64,000 bases of DNA from Eleginops maclovinus (taxonomy: Eukaryota; Chordata; Actinopteri; Perciformes; Eleginopidae). This document shows positions 38,535 to 64,000 of the stretch, one piece after another. Every line of letters starts with the position of its first letter. Position 1 is the first letter of the stretch. Where the stretch lies: contig NC_086355.1 in assembly GCF_036324505.1 (NCBI RefSeq), positions 1,172,901 through 1,236,900 of the forward strand. Direction: 5' to 3'. A program made the position numbers and the translations under genes. The notes beneath the pieces are model-generated. The model was not told where the DNA came from. It ran no database searches and saw only the letters and a list, made by a program, of their open reading frames with translations.

Positions 38535-41500
38535 TTTATTTACATTATTCACAGCAGCAGCAGGTACAGGGGCGTCATGCAGGTTCTGTTCACAGCCCGG
38601 TCCACACAGAGGTACAAAAGGTACACATAAAAATAAATCTCCCATCAGAAAAGTACAAAACCGTGAAACAGGAAAGATTTATATACAAACAAGAGAAGCT
38701 GCAACTCAGCAGGCTAATTCACACCAGCGTCACATTTCAAAACTCATCTCAGATTTCATCAGTTGCCAAAACAAAGATATAAATAAAGTTGAATAAAGTG
38801 CAGATTCTGTCTCCCAAAAAACTGTGATGCTGTGCCCAAAAATATGGAGCCAAAATCAGCATTTTCAATGACATTGTATTCCAGATTTCTTTGTGTTTTG
38901 ACTGTGTACTAATACAACAATGTTTGTTTTTCAGTCCCAAAGAAAGTTGTAATTTTTAAAGAACATATTTCATTTTGTAATTTGTGAGAATAAAGATGCT
39001 GTTTTTCAAAATAAAATACGCAAACATTTTATAAAAAAAAGAAAAAGACTTAAATTAATAATAAAACCAAAACTAAATGTAAATGATTCTTTACAATTAC
39101 AACTATTTTTTCAACTCCAAATAAAGCTTTACATATTTTATCCACAAGAAATGATTTTTTCTTAATAGCATTTTTCTCCTTTCAAATTTGGCCAAATACA
39201 CATTATTTAACCAGTGTAAGAAAAGCTCATAATTTCAGTAATAAATTATAATAATTAAAATCCTAGAGTTGATTTCAGCAGGAAATAAAATTGACTCAAA
39301 AAAATATTTTAAAATGAGAAATGTAAGAAATATTTTTAAAAAGCGTGTTATTTATCCTCCTATTTTACACAGTTGACTAATTGTCTTATATCTGATAAAT
39401 ATGAAACAGTACGTGTGTTATTACCCATAGTGTCAGAATGCATAATTTACTGTTATCAATATACGTGATATTGTGGATAATTCAGGTGTTTTCTGGTGAA
39501 ATATACAGTACATACTCTGACAGGAAGTCCTTTATTATATTTACATTTAAATAAAGAGAGTCAAATGTTTGTTTTGGCAACCGTTAAATCCTCCAGTTTA
39601 TTTATCCTTTGATTTAATTTACAGCTGAATCTTAAAGGAGATAAAGCTTTGGATACCAAGCTGCATCGTATTTATAGAAAATAAAATTCACTCGTTCTTA
39701 AAATCCGGCAGGTTCAGAGGTGGAAATACAAGGGTTTTATGGCATTTAAATCAAACATGATCCCAGATATAGAGTATTTTTAAAGGGGCGGTACGTAAAT
39801 GTGTGATGATTTAAAGCCTCCTCATTTAATCCATCATTCACAGTTTATGGATTATATTTCTAAAGGCTGGTGGGTTTTGTCCACAGTATTGATGTATGTC
39901 ATATGTCACGGTTAGCCCTTGAATAAAAGCCATGAGTTATTAGTATTCTTGTTAAAACTGTATTTTTCCTGACGTCTTTTCTTGCGAATTCATGACTTTA
40001 AAATATTATTTAAATGTTCGAAGAAATTCTATTTTTCCATCTCAATTTATTTTCACTTCAAAAAATTTGAGGGAATTGTATTTATTTTTTGTTTATTAAA
40101 AAAGTGATTTGAGGCAATATAAATGTTGTTTTTTCTCATGGATTTATAATGTTAATATCTGAGAATATCAGAGTTTTTTTCCTGTATTTTCATGAATTTA
40201 TGACCGAATAATTACAGATAATATTTAGTTTTTCCCATAATTTACAAATTTGATTTCAGAGAATATTTTTATATTATTTGTAATTTCAAACTTCAGATAA
40301 CGAGAGAGAATTGTACTTATTTTATTGTATATTCAAAAATGTAATCTCAGAGAATATATATATATGTATATATTTATATATTCTCCTCATAAATGTACAC
40401 ATTTATATAGATATTTTTCTTTGGAAATGTGTGACTAACATCTCTTTTCCTGGGATCATTACTCCGCTTACCCTGCTTTGGATCCGTTCATTTAAATGTT
40501 ACAATAAAATAACATAGCCCTCATAAGACTTCTTATTGTACTGTCCCCTACTGGTCAAAATCAGTGAATGCAGCCCTATAGAGATTTCAAAATAAAAGCA
40601 TCCTCAGGAAATAAATCAGGGACTGTCAGCAGAGGATGATAAAACCCAACAATTACGTACTGCCCCTTTAAAACCAAGCAGCGTAGTAGAACATGATGTG
40701 CCTAGCAACAGGATTCAAAGACTATATTTTCTCCCCTAGTCTGGTTATTTAAGACTCATTGTGGTGTTCATTTTACTCCTGAAGCCTCCTCTTCCTGAAT
40801 AATAAAGCCTCAAACACAGCTGTGATTTTTAAGTGTGTCATTATGAAGGATGGTTAATATTTACCCATAAATCTGGGTTTGATCCTGCAGAGTCGGAACT
40901 GAGGAGCTTCTGGTTGTGACATTTGGCACGTTAGCAAACTGAATCTCATACAGACAAAAACTGCAGAAATAATTTCACTAAAAATGAGGAGACGTGAGAG
41001 AGGGTTTAATTAAATAAAAATGACTTGGTCTGATGCATGGAGCTCCACAGGAAGTCAGTCACACTTTAGAAAACAGAAATACCTAAAATATATTAGAGAA
41101 AATATTTTTGGCATATTGGTGTTTGAACTCGAACACTTTCTCTTCTTTGTATTATAAATATCTTCATGATTAAATCAAGATTAAGAGATCCTCGTTAAGA
41201 CTAGAACAGATTGGTTTTACAGAAACACAAATAGTCTGTTAATATAGAACTGGTGTAATTATTTAAGAGTTTGCATAATATTAATAATACGTTGTTGAAG
41301 CTCCCCCAAATCTAATTCACATTTAATGAGAAAAAGTCATAATTTTACAAGAATAAACACAGCCTCATTTTTTACACTTATCAAATAAATAAAGCCAAAT
41401 GAAAAACAGCTAATTTATCATAATAAATACACCTTTTTCAACTTAGTTACAATTCAGCTTAATCATAATATCTCATTTTTATAGAAATATGAAATAATTT

Positions 41501-41964
41501 GACGATAAAGTCAAAATATAAAGAAAAAAGTTGATCCTATAAATATGAATTTAATGCAAAGAAATGCACAAAATATTCTTCAAATAAATAAAGCTGTAAA
41601 GTTTCTTGTAAAAGTATGACTTTAACTTTAGTATTCTTTCCTTTAACTCCCCAAAAACACTTTTTTATTCTCATAATATTAGACATTTTCCACTGAAAAG
41701 AAAAGTAAAACGTATTTTTTATAGCATTTATTCTCTCCTCAAAGTGGCCCTAAGAATCCCTCCTGCTGGGTAAAAAAGAAAGAGATTGCCTTTAGTGAAT
41801 CGTTCGGTCTCTCGTGTTTATCTGAAGAAATGGAAACACATCATTAAAGGTGAGAGTAACTTGGATCTGTGCGGCGTTACGTGTCAGACGTTCCCTCTCA
41901 GGATTCAGTAAATGCATCTTCTGACTGATTTAGTTCCCTTAACATCTGTGCATCCTGTGAGTGT

Positions 41965-42003
<39 letters not shown>
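38535..42003 (-). other. LRCH1: probable LRCH1 3' UTR
   Basis: Follows the LRCH1 stop codon at 42004-42006 on the minus strand. It starts with a (CA)n tract (41959-42001 on plus as TG), is AT-rich, and contains minus-strand AATAAA hexamers including 38535-38540, which could end a 3.5-kb UTR. No other coding frame is supported. The true end is not determinable from sequence alone. Confidence 0.35.
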
Positions 42004-61707
<19,704 letters not shown>

Positions 61708-61910
61708 CTGCACACACACACACACACACCAGCTGCCTCAGTCACATGACCCACGGACTCTTCAGCCATTGGTCTAAACTCAGAGACGTTACAGTCCTCT
61801 CTGAAACTCAAACTGAACAATAGCCTCGTTGCACGGTAACCGTAAATTCTACTTCCGCTGTTACTGTATGCGCTTCTAAACTTCCGGTGTGATATCGGTG
61901 AACGTCAAAC

Positions 61911-62064
61911 ATGGCGAGTTTCTACACTAGATGCCTGCAGGATCTCCCAAACATTTCCATCTCAGATGTCCACCGACTTGTTCGGATGGGCAGTTCTACA
62001 CCGAAGAGCAAACGTGATAAGGGATACAAAATGTACCTATCCAGTTATATCGACAATTATGAAG
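61911..62064 (+). CDS. first exon of an unknown transposon gene (51 residues plus splice donor)
   Basis: Starts MASFYTRCLQDLPNIS and ends SSYIDNYE at the strong donor GAAG|GTAAGT (62065). The conserved look of the peptide (Cys, LVRMGSSTPKSKR, then GYKMYLSSYI) recalls N-termini of long fish transposon-associated proteins, some with YqaJ-type nuclease domains; that link is from memory and weak. No downstream exon is present before the convergent gene, so this is a fragment. The ATG lies 22 bp inside the left TIR. Confidence 0.45.
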
Positions 62065-62223
62065 GTAAGTTGTAACTATGGCACAATATTATTGTAGCTA
62101 CATAGCTAACATTAGCGCTTACATAGTGATATTACTGTGGTAATAGCTTTACTTACTTTTATAATTTAACGTGGTCTTTGCTCGACTTTTCAATGTTAGA
62201 AAGATATAAGATTAAATCATTAA

Positions 62224-62733
62224 TTAAACCAAAATCCTCCGACGCAAGGCTTCGTTGTCCTCAACCAAGTCACTTGCTCGTATCACCGTTTGTGGCAACA
62301 CCGAGTAGTCGTGGTCAGTAGCTACAGCCGCGATTTCCATCTCGTTGTCAGAGACATCGGGACTCTCCACATCTGGCCGCGGGCGCCTCTCCCAAACACT
62401 CGGTCTAGGTGCCGATAGCTCAAACCCGTTCCAAGAAAACAGAACAGGGACTGATCCCTTTTGGAGTTTTCTTAGTCCCCCGGCTGTCACGACAAAATCT
62501 GTGCTTTTAAAGTGCCTACTGCAGACCTTTGAATGTTTCGTCGGACTGAAATTATCCCTTCGGATTCTCCTCAGCCACTCGGCCCGTACCGCCGGGTCAA
62601 CGGGAAATGAATGAAAGGAAAGTAGCTTATTGTACCTCGAAGAATTCGTACACTGAGGTACACAACAGTGCAGTGCCGATGTCCCCACCCTTTGAAAGGT
62701 CAGTCGTCTTTCTTTTATTGTGAACACACTCAT
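62224..62733 (-). CDS. THAP zinc-finger protein fragment, 169 residues
   Basis: Residues about 22-100 are a C2CH THAP domain: CCVPQC, SFHSFPVDPAVRAEWLRRI, KVCSRHF, then VPVLFSW at the AVPTIF-box position. THAP domains bind DNA and are shared by P-element/Kolobok transposases and host factors. After it comes a Pro/Asp-rich linker and the start of a helix (DLVEDNEALRRRILV) that stops at once, as if a coiled coil were cut by an exon end or deletion. The ATG is about 75 bp inside the right TIR. It belongs to the TIR element at 61821-62876; the catalytic part is absent. Confidence 0.75.
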   Translation of the reverse strand: MSVFTIKERRLTFQRVGTSALHCCVPQCTNSSRYNKLLSFHSFPVDPAVRAEWLRRIRRDNFSPTKHSKVCSRHFKSTDFVVTAGGLRKLQKGSVPVLFSWNGFELSAPRPSVWERRPRPDVESPDVSDNEMEIAAVATDHDYSVLPQTVIRASDLVEDNEALRRRILV

Positions 62734-63079
62734 TGTACACTTCTAAATAGTAAAAGCCGGTTACCGGTATCCAGCTGTCAAACGCTATCATAACACGGAA
62801 GTGTTCGACCGGAAGTTTAGACGCGCATACAAGTAACAGCGGAAGTAGAATTTACGGTTACCGTGCAACGAGGCTATAAGGACACTCTGTAACTCTTCCT
62901 CTCCTTCATCACTTCCTTGCTTCCTTCACTTGTTCATCACTCTAGGAGGGATACATTAACTGAGATAAATTTGAATGAACATTTAATACTACTTCAAGTT
63001 TAAAAGTAAAATAAAAAGGAAAGAAATTAGGAGACAAAAAGTGTGAATTTTTAAGAGAAAATGATTAGGGACACATGAA

Positions 63080-63297
63080 GGTGTTAGAATAATAACAAAA
63101 ATAGTTGTAATTTAGAAAAAAGTCAGAAATTTGAAAAAGTCCGAATTTTGAGGAAAAAGTGACAATTTTGAAAAAGTAATCGGAAATTTGTAAAAGTCGA
63201 CATTTAGAATAAATTACAGAAATGTTAAAGAAAGTCAGATTTTTTAGGAAAAAAGTGAACATTAAGAAATAGTCGGAAATTCAAAACAGTCGAGATT
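63080..63297. repeat. degenerate tandem repeat, AAAGTCAGAAATTTG core
   Basis: Irregular units of AAAAAGTCAGAAATT type. The reverse complement resembles the array at 49795-50265. Confidence 0.65.
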
Positions 63298-63550
63298 TGG
63301 TGGACGAGTGGCAGGTGGCAAGCTGACACTGAAACTGAGATTTCTGAATTACATCCTCTATTTTACTCTCCTTTTTTCTGGAGAGGAAGTAAAGGAACCG
63401 GAGCTCTGGATTTATTTGTTTTTTGAGGAGCAATTTATGACTTAGCAGCTTTAAGACATGAAGACACTATTATTTTAACGCAGGATTTTCGAAGAACAGT
63501 GGGCGGGGCTTAAATTAGACCGGAAGCGACATTAGCGCCTCATGCGGTAT
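63298..63550 (-). repeat. dispersed ~245-bp repeat, copy B
   Basis: Reverse-complement partner of 54112-54357, 9 kb away, both inside the LRCH1 gene or its intron. No TIRs or coding frame seen. Confidence 0.85.
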
Positions 63551-64000
63551 TTCTCTAGAAAAACCTCTGACATATTTTCCACCTTCGTTAATAGTTATCG
63601 GGCATTTAAGTGCAAATCTGAGGCTGTAGTTTTGTCTCGAGCACTTTTAAGTCAAGCTCACTTCCAGCTTCATCTCCAGGCTCCTCTGCCTTGGTTTTGA
63701 GTTTCCTCCTTATTTGGTCACAGAGGCGCTCAGTCAGTCAGACTTTAAGAGTCTCTATAAACGCTGCTCTGACCTCTCACAGTAAACCTGACACACCATT
63801 AAAACTAACCCAAATCTCCAGGAGCAGAAACACAAACAGGAGCAGTTTATATAACCCCACAAATAACATGTTATACTAACGGTTAGGAGACTGGGTATTA
63901 CACTTATTATAATACTTTATGTATCCCGGAGGGAATTGGGTTTTGCGGCAGTTGCTCGATTTTAGAGGTAAATGACAAAACAAAAAAAAGAATAAAAACA
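63551..64000. other. LRCH1 intron end of window, no exon seen
   Basis: Unique-looking sequence; nothing supported. Confidence 0.4.

Larger units (their letters stand above)
61821..62876. mobile_element. 1.06-kb TIR element carrying the 5' parts of two convergent genes
   Basis: Left TIR 61821-61888 starts TAGCCTCGTTGCACGGTAAC; right TIR 62808-62876 is its near-perfect inverse (two 1-base differences over about 68 bp). Inside, each TIR is followed by an inward-facing ATG: a plus-strand first exon at 61911 and a minus-strand THAP frame from 62733. Only about 160 bp separates their ends, so the interior of a larger two-gene element has probably been lost. No clear target duplication: TA or nothing. 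Kolobok and P elements use THAP-domain transposases, but their TTAA or 8-bp duplications are not seen here. It sits in the LRCH1 intron just 5' of exon 61637-61707. Confidence 0.75.

Overview
The window is animal nuclear DNA, almost certainly a ray-finned (teleost) fish. The evidence is intron-split genes with GT-AG junctions, an intact fish-type Tc1 transposon, a Rex1/L2-like LINE, very long CA/TG microsatellites, and the neighbouring gene pair ESD and LRCH1. I cannot name the species. Three host genes are supported; nearly everything else is tandem repeat or transposable element.

Layout. (a) 1-19110, minus strand: the first 16 coding exons (about 757 residues) of a secreted VWD-C8-ZP glycoprotein of the alpha-tectorin/uromodulin-like kind; its last exon or exons lie left of the window. 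Three unrelated minisatellites (1-4821, 11203-14066, 14341-17952) occupy three of its introns and make up about 60% of the gene's span here. (b) 19111-23939: no gene seen; dispersed repeats, including two copies of a ~94-bp segment and a SINE-like piece. (c) 23940-27606: a 3.67-kb DNA transposon with ~125-140-bp terminal inverted repeats (TIRs), carrying the N- and C-terminal parts of a Cys-rich, CXC-tailed protein on the minus strand. (d) 28524-30128: a complete Tc1-like transposon with an intact 340-residue DD34E transposase. (e) 31560-37595, plus strand: ESD (S-formylglutathione hydrolase) with CpG-rich promoter, noncoding first exon and eight coding exons; intron 1 holds a 752-bp hAT-like element with a perfect palindrome. 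(f) 38.5-61.7 kb, minus strand: the 3' half of LRCH1, converging on ESD. It covers the region after the leucine-rich repeats and the calponin-homology domain, and has a candidate alternative last exon encoding a membrane anchor. Its introns hold a 31-bp GC-box minisatellite, a 1-kb polypurine tract, microsatellites, a deleted LINE, and a 1.06-kb TIR element carrying the starts of two convergent genes, one with a THAP zinc finger.

The host genes do not form a pathway. ESD acts in cytosolic formaldehyde detoxification, LRCH1 is a cytoskeleton/DOCK-regulator scaffold, and the ZP protein is an extracellular matrix-type polymer. The tail-to-tail ESD/LRCH1 order matches what I recall of the human locus on 13q14. 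The least familiar items are the two TIR elements (23940-27606 and 61821-62876), which carry protein modules I cannot place in a named transposon superfamily, and the contact between minisatellites and splice sites in the ZP gene.
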